Shown here: positions 34,138-43,078 of the stretch, in pieces
How positions within the stretch are numbered: position 1 is the first letter of the stretch
Layout of the letters: the number at the start of each line of letters is the position of its first letter
Source of the DNA: Skermanella mucosa
GTDB taxonomy: Bacteria; Pseudomonadota; Alphaproteobacteria; Azospirillales; Azospirillaceae
Direction: 5' to 3'
Length of the DNA: 64,000 nt
NCBI RefSeq assembly: GCF_016765655.2
Contig: NZ_CP086106.1
Coordinates: forward strand, 2,724,501-2,788,500
Program-made: the position numbers and the translations under genes
The notes under the pieces: generated by a model
Told to the model about the DNA's origin: nothing
What the model saw: only the letters and a program-made list of their open reading frames with translations
Database searches by the model: none

Positions 34138-35306
34138 TCTGCCGCGTAGGGATCGGCATGGTCCTCGAACACGGTGCCGCGGATCACGTTGGTCAGACGG
34201 CCCTTGTCGTCCTTGACCACCTCGCGCAGGTAATAGTCCTGGATCGGGAAGTGGTTGGCGTTGAACTTGAAGTCGCCCCGGATCGACTTGAAGTCGGCCG
34301 CCTTGAGCGCCGCCCGCAAGGCGTTCTTGTCGTCAAGCTTTCCGCCGGTCCTGCGTACCGCGCTGTCCAGCAGCAGCGCCGTGTCATAGGCCTGCGCCGC
34401 ATAGACCGACGGCAGCCGGTTGTAGGCCGCCTCGAAGCCCTGGACGAACTTGCGGTTCTGCGGGTTGTCGATATCGCCGCTCCACTGCGCCGTGTTCATG
34501 ACGCCGAGCGCCGCGTCGCCGATCGCCGGCAGCGAGTCCTCGCTGAAGCTGAAGCCCGGACCGAACAGCGGGACCTTCCCCTTCAGCCCGGCCTGCTCGA
34601 ATTGCTTTACGAAGTTGATGCCCATCCCGCCGGGATAGAAGATGTAGATGCCATCCGGGGCCGCCGCGCGGAGCTGCGCCAGCTCGGCCGCGTAGTCGAG
34701 CTGCCCGACGGCGGTGTAGACCTCGCCCACGACCTCGCCCTTGAAGAAGCGCTTGACCCCGGTCAGGGCGTCCTTGCCCGCCGGGTAGTTCGGCGCCATC
34801 AGGTAGGCCCGCTTGATCCCCTGGGACTGCATGTGCTGCCCCATCGCCTCGTGCTGGCCGTCGTTCTGGTAGGCGACGCCGAAGAAGAACGGATTGCACT
34901 GCTTGCCCGCCAGCTGCGACGGACCGGCGTTCGGGCTCAGAAAGAACACTTCCGCCCGCTCCAGGCTGGGCATCAGGGCCAGGGCCAGGTTGGACCAGAT
35001 GATTCCGGTCACGACGTCCACGTCGTCCCGCTCCACCATGCGGTCGGCGAGCTGCTTGGCGATGTCGGGCTTCTGCTGGTCGTCGCCCTCGATCACCGTT
35101 GCCTTCAGGCCGCCTAGCGTGCCGCCCAGGTCCTTCAGCGCCAGCGCGAAGCCGTCGCGCACGTCAATGCCGAGTCCGCTGCCGGGACCCGACAGCGTGG
35201 TGATCATGCCCACCTTCACTTCGCCCGTCTGGGCGGAAAGGGGCGCCGCGAAACAGGCCAATCCTGCCGCCAGGACGGCGGCGACGCCGCGGGATACGGA
35301 TTTCAT
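34125..35306 (-). CDS. Periplasmic substrate-binding protein of Liv-type ABC importer
   Basis: The 393-residue protein has a signal peptide (SVSRGVAAVLAAGLACFAAP, then LSAQ) and the two-lobed type I periplasmic binding fold: VKVGMITTLSGPGSGLGID, VVTGIIWSNLALAL and SPNAGPSQLAGKQCNPFFFG. It heads the operon livH-livM-livG-livF. This class binds branched-chain or aromatic amino acids, or other amides and acids; the natural ligand cannot be told here, so the 'Liv' names describe the transporter type and not the proven substrate. The 76 bases between this start and the upstream hydrolase gene hold the likely promoter. Confidence 0.92.
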   Translation of the reverse strand: MKSVSRGVAAVLAAGLACFAAPLSAQTGEVKVGMITTLSGPGSGLGIDVRDGFALALKDLGGTLGGLKATVIEGDDQQKPDIAKQLADRMVERDDVDVVTGIIWSNLALALMPSLERAEVFFLSPNAGPSQLAGKQCNPFFFGVAYQNDGQHEAMGQHMQSQGIKRAYLMAPNYPAGKDALTGVKRFFKGEVVGEVYTAVGQLDYAAELAQLRAAAPDGIYIFYPGGMGINFVKQFEQAGLKGKVPLFGPGFSFSEDSLPAIGDAALGVMNTAQWSGDIDNPQNRKFVQGFEAAYNRLPSVYAAQAYDTALLLDSAVRRTGGKLDDKNALRAALKAADFKSIRGDFKFNANHFPIQDYYLREVVKDDKGRLTNVIRGTVFEDHADPYAAECRM

Positions 35307-35382
35307 CTATTGGGGACTCCCTGTCCGGTCTTCTTCGTTGCCGCAGCTTAGCGACGTTTTTTGCCGGTATCCCGCTGAATCT

Positions 35383-36243
35383 TCAAGCGGATCCTTTCAG
35401 CATCTTCTCCAATTCCCGCCACAGCGGCCCGTCGGCGTCGGCCAGATCGTCGAGGATGGTGAAGTGGTTGCGCCCCGCCACCTCCAGTGCCTCGGCCGGC
35501 GATTCCTCGACCCGCAGCGCGTCGGCATAGTCGCGCGACTGGCGGCGGAACTCGGCGCTTTCCAGTCCTCCGACCGCGGCGAGCACGGGGATCGGCACCG
35601 GCGGCGGGCGCCGGATCGGGCTCTCGTTCAGGATGTCGTCGCCGGTCAGCTGGATGGTCGGCTGGAGCCAAGACCAGCGCAGCGGCTCCAGGTCGAACAG
35701 CCCGCTGATCGGCAGCGCCCCCTTGATTAGGTCGGCCGGCAACCCGTAGTCGCGGACCCAGTTGGTCGCCAGCAGCCGGCCGACCAGATGACCGCCGGCG
35801 GAATGCCCCGACACCACGATGTTGCCGCGGTCGCCGCCGAACTCGGCCGCGTTGTGCCAGACCCAGGCCAGCGCGCCGCGGACCTGCCGGGTGATCTCAG
35901 GGATCCTGACCCTCGGGCACAGGTCGTAGTTGACCACCACGGTCGCGACACCCCGCCCCCGTCCGGAGTCGGCGATGAAGCTGAAATCGTCGGCGTTGAA
36001 CGCCCGCCAATAGCCCCCATGGACGAAGACATGGATCGGCGCGTTCGGCGATTCGGCGGGAAAGACATGAAGGTATTCAGCCAGCGTCGGCCCGAAGGAG
36101 CGGCGCAGTCGGTTCGGGCAAGCCTGCCGGGTCGCGGCACTCCGCTCGGTCCAGCCCGCCACCACCCGATCGACGTCCGTCACGATGAGTCGGGGATTGT
36201 ACTCGCGGTCGATCTCGTCCTGGCTGGTCAGGTGACGGTACAT
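35383..36243 (-). CDS. Alpha/beta hydrolase, arylformamidase (kynurenine formamidase)-like
   Basis: The 286-residue protein has the oxyanion motif HVFVHGGYWRAFN, the nucleophile elbow VSGHSAGGHL, and a C-terminal His in GRNHFTI with a preceding Asp/Glu region. This pattern is the esterase/formamidase group that includes animal-type kynurenine formamidase (HGGYW is typical). It is cytoplasmic. The start at MYRHLTSQDE follows GAGGAGGAG; the longer frame upstream is unsupported. It lies upstream of the Liv-type importer on the same strand, which leaves open a link to an aromatic or amide substrate. Confidence 0.85.
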   Translation of the reverse strand: MYRHLTSQDEIDREYNPRLIVTDVDRVVAGWTERSAATRQACPNRLRRSFGPTLAEYLHVFPAESPNAPIHVFVHGGYWRAFNADDFSFIADSGRGRGVATVVVNYDLCPRVRIPEITRQVRGALAWVWHNAAEFGGDRGNIVVSGHSAGGHLVGRLLATNWVRDYGLPADLIKGALPISGLFDLEPLRWSWLQPTIQLTGDDILNESPIRRPPPVPIPVLAAVGGLESAEFRRQSRDYADALRVEESPAEALEVAGRNHFTILDDLADADGPLWRELEKMLKGSA

Positions 36244-36434
36244 CCGGCTCCTCCTCTGCGTCTCCGGCCCGGCGTCTGCCGCGCTTTTGGGCACTCTCCC
36301 GGTGCGCGGCGGCAATTGCAAGGAGAGCCGTCGAAAAGCATGGCGTGGACCTAAGGTAATATGACTAAAGTTCGCGGTGGACGGCATCACGTCATTTCTC
36401 AATGAACTCGACCCCAGCATGACGGAGCGGCACG

Positions 36435-36644
36435 ATGAACAGGACCCCCCTTGAGCGAATCGAGCATCTGGAACTGCTCCAGTCCGAAGCCCTGAAGATC
36501 CTCTCGGCCTTCGAAAACCTGGCCCTGATCCAGGACCCGCCGCAGCCTGTCACCGAGCGGCTGGTGAACCTGACCCGCGAGCAGGTCGAGGCTATCGGCG
36601 AAGCACTCCAGCTCGCCCGCTCGACCCTGGCCGACGCGGTCTGA
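36435..36644 (+). CDS. Small helical protein, 69 aa
   Basis: The frame starts with ATG behind GGAGCGGCACG and encodes 69 residues opening MNRTPLERIEHLELLQSEAL. It is nearly all helical with heptad-like hydrophobics, so it may form a helical hairpin or dimer. No signal peptide, cysteine or known motif is seen. A good stem-loop 10 bases after the stop ends its transcript. The function is unknown. Confidence 0.65.
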   Translation: MNRTPLERIEHLELLQSEALKILSAFENLALIQDPPQPVTERLVNLTREQVEAIGEALQLARSTLADAV

Positions 36645-36653
36645 TCCGGCGGG

Positions 36654-36686
36654 CCGGGGCCGTCCTCTATCCCGGGACGGCCCCGG
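36654..36686 (+). terminator. Stem-loop terminator after the 69-aa gene
   Basis: A perfect 12-bp GC-rich stem (36654-36665 with 36675-36686) encloses a 9-base loop, 10 bases after the stop. It lacks a real U tract (TTCACC follows), so it may be a weak intrinsic terminator or an mRNA 3'-end stabiliser. Confidence 0.55.
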
Positions 36687-36711
36687 TTCACCCCGGACTG
36701 AGGTTCCTGCC

Positions 36712-38310
36712 ATGGACATGCCCGACGACAGCCTGCCGCGCGACATCAGGGGGTACCACCGGCGCAGCAAGCATGCGCCGCACCGCTACGCGCTCGGGCC
36801 GGCCTTCCTGGACTGGGAGTCGCAGCCGAACCCTTTCCGCCGATACCGTGGCGCCCGTCAGGTAGACCTACCGCTCGGGCTGGATCAGCCGACGCCACCA
36901 TTCGGAAAGTGGGACTGCGTGCCGCCTCGGCACCTCGACGCCGGATCGCTCGGCCTGTTCCTGGAACTGGCACTGGGGCTGAGCGCCTGGAAGGCGGTCG
37001 ACGGCGCCCGTTGGGCGGTGCGGAACAATCCGTCCAGCGGCAACCTGCATCCGACCGAAGGGTATGTCGTCCTCCCGACCCTTCCCGGCATCGGCGAGGC
37101 GCCGGCCCTTTACCACTACGCGGTCGCGGCCCACGCTCTGGAAGAACGCTATGTCTTCGAGACCGTACCCGAACTGCCGCCCGCCGGCTTCATGGTCGGG
37201 CTTTCCTCGGTCGTCTGGCGCGAGGCTTGGAAATACGGCGAGCGGGCTTTCCGCTACTGTCAGCACGATGTCGGGCACGCGATCGGATCGCTCACCTACG
37301 CCGCGGCCTGCCTGGGCTGGCGGCTGACCGTGCTGGCCGAGCCCGGCGACGCCGAGGTCGCGGACTGGCTCGGCGTGAACCGCGAGGACTCCGGTCACCG
37401 GTTCGAACGCGAACATCCCGACCTGCTGGCCCTGGTTCATCACCCCGGCCCCTGTGTCGCGTTCCTTCCTCAGCGCCCCGGCGGGACCTGGCATGGACAG
37501 GCAAACCGCCTGAGCGACGACCATGATCCCTGGCCGGCGATCGACCTCGCCCTGCACTTCACCGCCAAGCCGGCCGGGGAAGCGCCGAAAAGGCGGCCGG
37601 TCGCGGCACCACCCGTTCCGGCGAGGGACGAGGCGGCCGGGACCATCATCAGGCGTCGGCGCAGCGTGATGCGCATGGACGCTTCGCAGATCCTTTCGAA
37701 AGGGGCATTCCTCGGCATGCTGGCGGCAACCTTGCCGGACGCGGGGCATGTTCCCTGGTCGGGCTTTCCCTGGCCGGCGCGGGTCGCGCTCTTCCTGTTC
37801 GTCCACCGGGTCGAGGGGATGGAGCGCGGGCTGTACGCCCTGGTCCGGGACCCGGACTCGTTTTCAGCCTTGAAAGCGGCATGCGACCGCGACTTCCTCT
37901 GGCAGCCATTGGCGGAGTCGGGTGGCCCGCCGCTTTTCCTGCTCGCGCGCGGCGACCTTGAGAAACGCGCTTCGCAGCTCAGCTGCCTTCAGGCCATCGC
38001 CGGCAAGGGAGCCTTCAGCCTCGGCATGGTCGCCGAGTTCAGCCGGACCTTGGACGAGGAAGGCCCCTGGGCCTACCGGCGCCTGTTCTGGGAAGCCGGA
38101 TTGATCGGCCAGGTGCTGTATCTGGAGGCGACCGCCGCGGGGGTTTCGGGTACCGGGATCGGCTGCTTCTTCGACGACTCTGTACACGAAACCTTGGGCA
38201 TCGACGGCGAGGCGATGGCGTGGCAGAGCCTCTACCACTTCACCGTCGGCACCGCGATCGAGGATCCCCGCATCGCGACGGAGCCGGCTTACGGCCACCT
38301 CGACCGGTGA
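36712..38310 (+). CDS. SagB/ThcOx-type nitroreductase-family oxidoreductase, two domains
   Basis: The 532-residue protein contains two nitroreductase-like halves. The first half (about 75-260) has NNPSSGNLHPTEGYVV, the FMN-binding motif of SagB-type dehydrogenases, and FRYCQHDVGHAIGSL. The second half (about 310-520) has IIRRRRSVMRMD, the classical start of the fold, then AGLIGQVLYLEATAAGVSGT. SagB-type enzymes oxidise azoline rings in thiazole/oxazole-modified peptides, but many stand-alone two-domain members have unknown roles. No YcaO-type cyclase or precursor peptide is adjacent, so I do not assign peptide modification. GAGG lies 8 bases before the ATG. Confidence 0.85.
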   Translation: MDMPDDSLPRDIRGYHRRSKHAPHRYALGPAFLDWESQPNPFRRYRGARQVDLPLGLDQPTPPFGKWDCVPPRHLDAGSLGLFLELALGLSAWKAVDGARWAVRNNPSSGNLHPTEGYVVLPTLPGIGEAPALYHYAVAAHALEERYVFETVPELPPAGFMVGLSSVVWREAWKYGERAFRYCQHDVGHAIGSLTYAAACLGWRLTVLAEPGDAEVADWLGVNREDSGHRFEREHPDLLALVHHPGPCVAFLPQRPGGTWHGQANRLSDDHDPWPAIDLALHFTAKPAGEAPKRRPVAAPPVPARDEAAGTIIRRRRSVMRMDASQILSKGAFLGMLAATLPDAGHVPWSGFPWPARVALFLFVHRVEGMERGLYALVRDPDSFSALKAACDRDFLWQPLAESGGPPLFLLARGDLEKRASQLSCLQAIAGKGAFSLGMVAEFSRTLDEEGPWAYRRLFWEAGLIGQVLYLEATAAGVSGTGIGCFFDDSVHETLGIDGEAMAWQSLYHFTVGTAIEDPRIATEPAYGHLDR

Positions 38311-38316
38311 CCGCGG

Positions 38317-38979
38317 TCAGGGCTCCGCCCAGAGGCGCATCAGGTTCGCGGTGCTCTTGGAGATCAGGTCGAACTCCGCCGTCTTGCCCTGCTGCTGGAA
38401 GATCGCGCGTCGCGCGGTGTCCAGGTCGAACAGGATCTCCCGCTTTCCGGGGTCCCGCACCAGGCTCTGCGCCCAGCCGACCGCGGCGAGGCGGGCTCCC
38501 CGGGTGACCGGCTCGACCCGGTGCAGCGCGCCGGACGGATAGAGGATCATGGAGCCGGCGTCGAGCTTGTAGGCCTGCTCCCCGCCGGTCCCCTCCATCA
38601 CCAGCTCCCCGCCGTCGTAGGTCGCGGGGTCGCCGAGGAACAGCGTGAAGGATATGTCGGTGCGGATGCCGCCCATCATCGCGTCGTCCACATGGGTCCC
38701 GTATTCCATGCCGGCTGTGTAGCGGCTGATCATGACCGGCCGGACCGCCTTGGGCCGTGCCGCGATCTGGAACAGCGGATGCCCCTCGACGGCGTCATTG
38801 ATCCGGCGGACCAGGTCGGCGTGGGCGGCGTCGGCCGATGACAGCTGCTCGTTCGCCTTGACCAGCCTTGCGTGCCAACCGGCGGTCCGGGCGCCGTCGA
38901 CGAAGCGTGCGTCCTCCAGCCGGCGGACGATGTCCGCCAGCAGGTCGGGCGGCAGGACCTGTGCGATGCATAGTATCAT
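38317..38979 (-). CDS. PKHD-type Fe(II)/2-oxoglutarate hydroxylase (PiuC/YbiX family)
   Basis: The 220-residue protein matches the PiuC/YbiX family: ILCIAQVLPPDLLADIVRRL, VKANEQL, the first metal ligands in YGTHVDDAMMGG (H-x-D), GGELVMEG and the second His in YPSGALHRVEPVTRG with the 2-oxoglutarate Arg. It is an iron- and oxoglutarate-dependent oxygenase linked to iron uptake in other proteobacteria. It lies 43 bases after the GGE-repeat protein gene, and the pair sits behind a Fur box, which supports an iron-starvation role. No TonB receptor gene is adjacent. Confidence 0.9.
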   Translation of the reverse strand: MILCIAQVLPPDLLADIVRRLEDARFVDGARTAGWHARLVKANEQLSSADAAHADLVRRINDAVEGHPLFQIAARPKAVRPVMISRYTAGMEYGTHVDDAMMGGIRTDISFTLFLGDPATYDGGELVMEGTGGEQAYKLDAGSMILYPSGALHRVEPVTRGARLAAVGWAQSLVRDPGKREILFDLDTARRAIFQQQGKTAEFDLISKSTANLMRLWAEP

Positions 38980-39022
38980 GACGGTTTCATCCCCGAGGTT
39001 CCCAGCCGCCCGATGCCGTCGC

Positions 39023-39886
39023 TCAGCGCAGCCGGGCCGAGGCGAACTCGATGCGGGACACCAGGCCGGAGACTTCCGAGGCGCTCTTGGCCGCCTTGCG
39101 TTCGGGCACGACCGACGGCCATGCCTGGAGCAGCGTATTCATCTCCTGCCGCAGCGTGTTCGCGGCGTCGGCGTCCTTGGCGGTCAAGGCGGGGGTCAGC
39201 AGCTCGACCGAGGCGTTGGCGACGCGCGCAAAGCCCAGCGAATCCTGGTACTCCACGGGATTGGCGATGGACTCGCCCTCGAACGCCGCCGCGTACTCGT
39301 CGGCCGCCGTGCGCAGCACGCCGATCACGATCGGCAGGGCGAAGGCGGGATCGGTCTGCCTGGCAGCCGGAACCACGGCGGTCGCGTCGGTCAGCCGGGT
39401 CAGGACCACTTCGGTCTGGGCCTGGACGTCCGACACGGAGGCTTTCCGCTTGACCATGTCGGACAGCTTGTCGAGATCGGCCTTGAACGGCGAGACGCTC
39501 TTCTCCTTGATCATCCCTTCCAGCTCGCCGTACAGCTCCTCGACCGGGTGCAGGAAGTGCGGCAGGGCGTCGTCGGGGCGGTTTTTGGCGTACAGCTCGT
39601 TGCCGACATTGAGGTGCCCCCGGATCATGGCGATGTTCGCCAGGTAGGCCTGCTCGGCGTCCAGCCCGGCGAGCGCGTCGGAACCGGCCTCGCCGCCTTC
39701 GCCGCCCTCACCCCCCTCGCCGCCTTCTCCCCCCTCGCCGCCGTGGCCATGGGTGGCCTGGGCAATCTGCACGCCGTGCTTGCCGTGTTGATCGGCCTTG
39801 GGAGCTTCCGCCCAGGCGGCGCCGACGCTGCTGGCCAGCACATATGTGCCGAGCCCGACCCAGATCTTGACCTTCGAACCAGCCAT
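39023..39886 (-). CDS. Exported GGE-repeat protein, iron-regulated, unknown function
   Basis: The 287-residue protein starts MAGSKVKIWVGLGTYVLASS, a signal peptide ending near AWAEA. The mature part begins with a His-containing stretch (DQHGKHG, THGHG) followed by five to six tandem GGE triplets, then an all-helical domain of about 200 residues (LDAEQAYLANIAMIRGHLNV). His and Glu clusters near the N-terminus could bind metal. The repeat DNA varies in its third positions, so the triplets are kept at protein level. A Fur box precedes the gene and a PiuC-type hydroxylase gene follows, pointing to iron or metal handling in the periplasm. The frame is open 15 codons further upstream but that extension would run through the Fur box. 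I do not recognise the helical domain. Confidence 0.75.
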   Translation of the reverse strand: MAGSKVKIWVGLGTYVLASSVGAAWAEAPKADQHGKHGVQIAQATHGHGGEGGEGGEGGEGGEGGEAGSDALAGLDAEQAYLANIAMIRGHLNVGNELYAKNRPDDALPHFLHPVEELYGELEGMIKEKSVSPFKADLDKLSDMVKRKASVSDVQAQTEVVLTRLTDATAVVPAARQTDPAFALPIVIGVLRTAADEYAAAFEGESIANPVEYQDSLGFARVANASVELLTPALTAKDADAANTLRQEMNTLLQAWPSVVPERKAAKSASEVSGLVSRIEFASARLR

Positions 39887-39910
39887 CGTTCCGATGCCTT
39901 CCTTTTGACC

Positions 39911-39930
39911 GCGAATGAGAGCTATTCGCA
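39911..39930 (-). promoter_or_regulatory. Fur box
   Basis: GCGAATGAGAGCTATTCGCA is a near-palindrome with perfect 6-bp arms (GCGAAT / ATTCGC) and closely follows the Fur-box form GCAAATGAGAATNATTTGCA. It lies 25 bases before the start of the GGE-repeat protein gene, where a bound repressor would block the promoter of that gene and the downstream PiuC-type gene. Confidence 0.7.
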
Positions 39931-40002
39931 AAGCAATAGAACATAGGGCCGGCTATCGCCGCTTGGCAATGGAGAAACGTTGGATTTGTTCTTCCGACCG
40001 TC

Positions 40003-41292
40003 TCAGAACCAGGTCGCCACCGCCGAGACGACGTCATACCTGTCGTCCACGACGTAGAGCACCCGCCACTTGTCGAAGGTGGTGCAGGGATGCGAGACAC
40101 CCAGGGCCACCATGTCGCCTACCTCCAGGTCCGACTCCGGCGGAATGGACAGGTGGGCGTGCTGGTCGTTCAGTTCGGTCACCACGGCACCGGACGCCAT
40201 GGCGGCGGGATGGCCGTGCCGCCCCGGCCGGAACCACAGGGCGGGAACCGGCATTCCGGCATCGTGGGAGATGTCGCGCTTGCCCACCGTCAGGATCGCC
40301 TTGTCGGGCTGCGGCCTGCTCTGGACATAGGCCCATACCTCCAGCGCCGCGGCGGGTCCGGGTCCGAGGTCGTCCACTTCGGGCATGCGTTGCCGGACCT
40401 GCTCGAACAATGCCGCGTAGGAGCTGCTATCATGGGTCAGGTAACAGCCGGACCGCAGCAGGACCATGCTTTCCCGCCCCAGATCCACCCTGCCGAGGCG
40501 CTCCGCGACCATGTCGTAGAAGGCGGAGCCGCCGGCACTCAGGATCACGGGACCCGGCCCGAACAGGCCCTTGTCCTCGCAGGCCGCCGCGACGGCGGCG
40601 ATGCGGTCGAGATAGGCCCGGATGGCCCCGTCGCGGTCGCCATCGCCCCGCACCATGCCCTCATAGCCCTCCACGCCGCGCAGGGTCAGGAGCGGTTCCG
40701 CCCGTTTCACCGCCTGCGCCACCGCGAGCGCCATGCCGTCGCTCCGGCACCCGGTACGGCCTCCGGCGGCGCCGACCTCGACCATGACCTGGAGCGGCCG
40801 GCCCGGCGCGCGCGCTTCCAGGCGGGCGGCGAGCTGTTCCACGCCCTCGATCGAGTCGACCAGACAGTAGAAATCGAATCCGGGATCCGCCGCCAGCTCG
40901 GCGGCGACATAATCGATCGCCTGCCGGCCGACCAGCTGGTTGGCCAGGACGATCCGGCCGATCCCGGCGGTGCGGGCGACCCGGACCTGCTGCACCGTCG
41001 CCAGGGTCAGTCCCCAGGCGCCGTCGGCGAGCTGCCGGGCGAACAGGTCGGGGCTCATGGTCGTCTTGCCGTGAGGCGCCAGCGCGGTCCCGGTCAGATC
41101 GACGAAGCGGCGCATCCACCGGCCGTTATGGGCAAGGGCGGACGACTTCAGCACGGCCAGCGGCAGGACCATGTCCTCCCGCAGCACGTTCCATCCCTTG
41201 CCGCCGATCTCTGCAAGCGCGAACGGCGCCTCGCCCGGCGGGATGCCCTTGGTCCTGCCGTCGATCAGGGTTTTCTCCTCCCGGTCCGTCAT
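40003..41292 (-). CDS. PLP-dependent D-amino-acid deaminase/aldolase-like protein
   Basis: The 429-residue protein has an alanine-racemase-type PLP barrel and a D-serine-dehydratase-like C-terminal domain. The PLP Lys sits in LAPHGKTTMSP, and further barrel motifs are VMVEVGAAGGRTGCR and GGSAFYDM. The C-terminal metal pair is in LNDQHAHL (His) and GVSHPCTTFDKW (Cys). Members are D-threonine aldolases, D-serine dehydratases or broad D-amino-acid deaminases; which activity applies here cannot be told. GGAAGGG precedes the ATG. A DASS-type anion symporter gene lies directly upstream on the same strand, 39 bases away. Confidence 0.87.
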   Translation of the reverse strand: MTDREEKTLIDGRTKGIPPGEAPFALAEIGGKGWNVLREDMVLPLAVLKSSALAHNGRWMRRFVDLTGTALAPHGKTTMSPDLFARQLADGAWGLTLATVQQVRVARTAGIGRIVLANQLVGRQAIDYVAAELAADPGFDFYCLVDSIEGVEQLAARLEARAPGRPLQVMVEVGAAGGRTGCRSDGMALAVAQAVKRAEPLLTLRGVEGYEGMVRGDGDRDGAIRAYLDRIAAVAAACEDKGLFGPGPVILSAGGSAFYDMVAERLGRVDLGRESMVLLRSGCYLTHDSSSYAALFEQVRQRMPEVDDLGPGPAAALEVWAYVQSRPQPDKAILTVGKRDISHDAGMPVPALWFRPGRHGHPAAMASGAVVTELNDQHAHLSIPPESDLEVGDMVALGVSHPCTTFDKWRVLYVVDDRYDVVSAVATWF

Positions 41293-41331
41293 GGTGTGCC
41301 CTTCCCGTGCTGAACTACTTCCGGATGCAGC

Positions 41332-42870
41332 TTAAGCGACGCTGAACAGCGTGCCAACGGCAAGATAGGTCAGGCCGGTGATCAGCAAGGTGCTGATCAG
41401 GTTCAGGTAGAATCCGGCCTTGGCCATGTCGGCGACGGTCAGGTTGCCGCTGCCGTAGACAATGGCGTTGGGCGGCGTGGCGACCGGCAGCATGAAGGCG
41501 CACGACGCGGCGAGTGCCACCGGCATGGTCAGCATGAAGGGGTCCATGCCGATGCCGACCGCGACCGATCCGACCAGCGGCAGGAAGGCGGCCGCGGTCG
41601 CCGTGTTGCTGGTCAGCTCGGTCAGGAAGATCACCGCCAGGGTCGCTACCAGCATGACCAGGATCACCGGCCAGCTTCCCAGCAGCCCCAGGGTCTGGCC
41701 CAGCCATTCCGCGAGACCGCTGTCGGAAATGGCCGAGGCCAGCGACAGGCCGCCGCCGAACAGCAGCAGGACGCCCCATGGGATCCCGCGGGCGGTGTCC
41801 CAGTCCATCAGGAACCCGCCGCGGTCGGAACCCGACGGGATCAGGAACAGCAGGAGCGCCGACGCCATCGCGATGACGGTGTCGTCAAGACCGGGGATGA
41901 AGTCCGACAGCAGCGGCCGCAAAATCCAGGCCGCCGCGGTGGCGACGAAGACCATGCCGACCAGTTTCTCCGGCCTGCTCATGGGACCCAGCGAGGCGAT
42001 CTCGCTCCCGACCGCACTCATGGCGCCTTTGATCGCCCCGGCCGGGGTACGGAACACGACCTGGGTCAGCAGCGCCCAGGTCAGGGCGAGCATGACCAGG
42101 ACGAGCGGCACGCCGACCATCATCCACTGTGCGAAGCCAATCTCCACCTGATATGTGCGCGCCATGTAGGCCGCCAGGAGGGCATTGGGCGGCGTGCCGA
42201 TCAGGGTCGCCAGTCCGCCGATGCTGGCCCCGTAGGCGACCGCCAGCAGCAGCGACACCGCGAAGTTCCGCCGGCCGGCGGCCAGCGCGCCGTCCGCGTC
42301 GCCGCGAGCGTCGGAACTCCGGTCGTTCTGCAGCAGTGCTATGACCGACAATGCCACCGGCAGCATCATCACCGCGGTCGCGGTGTTGCTGACCCACATG
42401 CTGAGGAAGGCCGTCGCCAGCATGAACCCGCCGACCAGCCGGGCCGGTTGGGTGCCGACCCAGGAGATGATGGTCAGCGCGATGCGGCGGTGCAGGTTCC
42501 AGCGCTGCAGACCGAGCCCGAGCACGAAGCCGCCGAGAAAAAGGAAGATCAGGGGATCGGCGTACGGCGTAGCGGCTTCCCGGCTCGTCGCCACCCCCAG
42601 GAGCGGAAATGCCACGATCGGGATCAGCGCGGTGGCGGCCAGCGGCAGGGCTTCCGTCACCCACCAGGCTGCCATCAGGATTGCCACCGCCGCCACGGTC
42701 CATGCCGTCTCGGACATGCCGGCCGGGGGTGGCAGCAGAAGCATGACGACGAACAGCAGGAAGCCTGCTCCCACCGCGAGCAGGGAGCGCCCCACAGGGA
42801 TCCGCCCGATCCGGGAACCTGGGGCGTCCGCCGCGTCCGCCGCGCGGGCGGTTCGTTCGGTCTTCGCCAT
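41332..42870 (-). CDS. DASS/SLC13-family anion:sodium symporter
   Basis: The 512-residue protein is a polytopic transporter with about 11 hydrophobic segments. It has both SNT sodium/substrate motifs of the SLC13 family: VSNTATAVMMLPV in the first half and TSNTATAAAFLPL in the second. Substrates are di- or tricarboxylates, or sulfate. The hydrophilic N-terminus of about 28 residues is followed by the first helix. The start at MAKTERTAR follows GGAGGAG; the longer frame is unsupported. It precedes the D-amino-acid enzyme gene, so the two may be co-transcribed. Confidence 0.9.
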   Translation of the reverse strand: MAKTERTARAADAADAPGSRIGRIPVGRSLLAVGAGFLLFVVMLLLPPPAGMSETAWTVAAVAILMAAWWVTEALPLAATALIPIVAFPLLGVATSREAATPYADPLIFLFLGGFVLGLGLQRWNLHRRIALTIISWVGTQPARLVGGFMLATAFLSMWVSNTATAVMMLPVALSVIALLQNDRSSDARGDADGALAAGRRNFAVSLLLAVAYGASIGGLATLIGTPPNALLAAYMARTYQVEIGFAQWMMVGVPLVLVMLALTWALLTQVVFRTPAGAIKGAMSAVGSEIASLGPMSRPEKLVGMVFVATAAAWILRPLLSDFIPGLDDTVIAMASALLLFLIPSGSDRGGFLMDWDTARGIPWGVLLLFGGGLSLASAISDSGLAEWLGQTLGLLGSWPVILVMLVATLAVIFLTELTSNTATAAAFLPLVGSVAVGIGMDPFMLTMPVALAASCAFMLPVATPPNAIVYGSGNLTVADMAKAGFYLNLISTLLITGLTYLAVGTLFSVA

Positions 42871-43078
42871 GCTTCGGTCTCCTCCAGATTTGCCCAGGCA
42901 TAGGCGGTGCACGCCCGCCGTTTGTCTTAATTGTGCATGGGAGTCCAACAATCGATCATCACGATGGCTGCCGGGTCACCCGAAGGAAGGGGGCGGCGCC
43001 TTGGTGGTATTCCATCCTGTTCCGGATCGTCCACCAGTGTGGTAGATTTGCACTCACCCTGGAGGCAGCGGACCGATC

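Noticed and set aside
39670-39760. CRISPR-like or tandem DNA repeat
   Set aside because: The repetition is a protein-level GGE triplet run with synonymous variation, with no spacers and no repeat units of CRISPR length.
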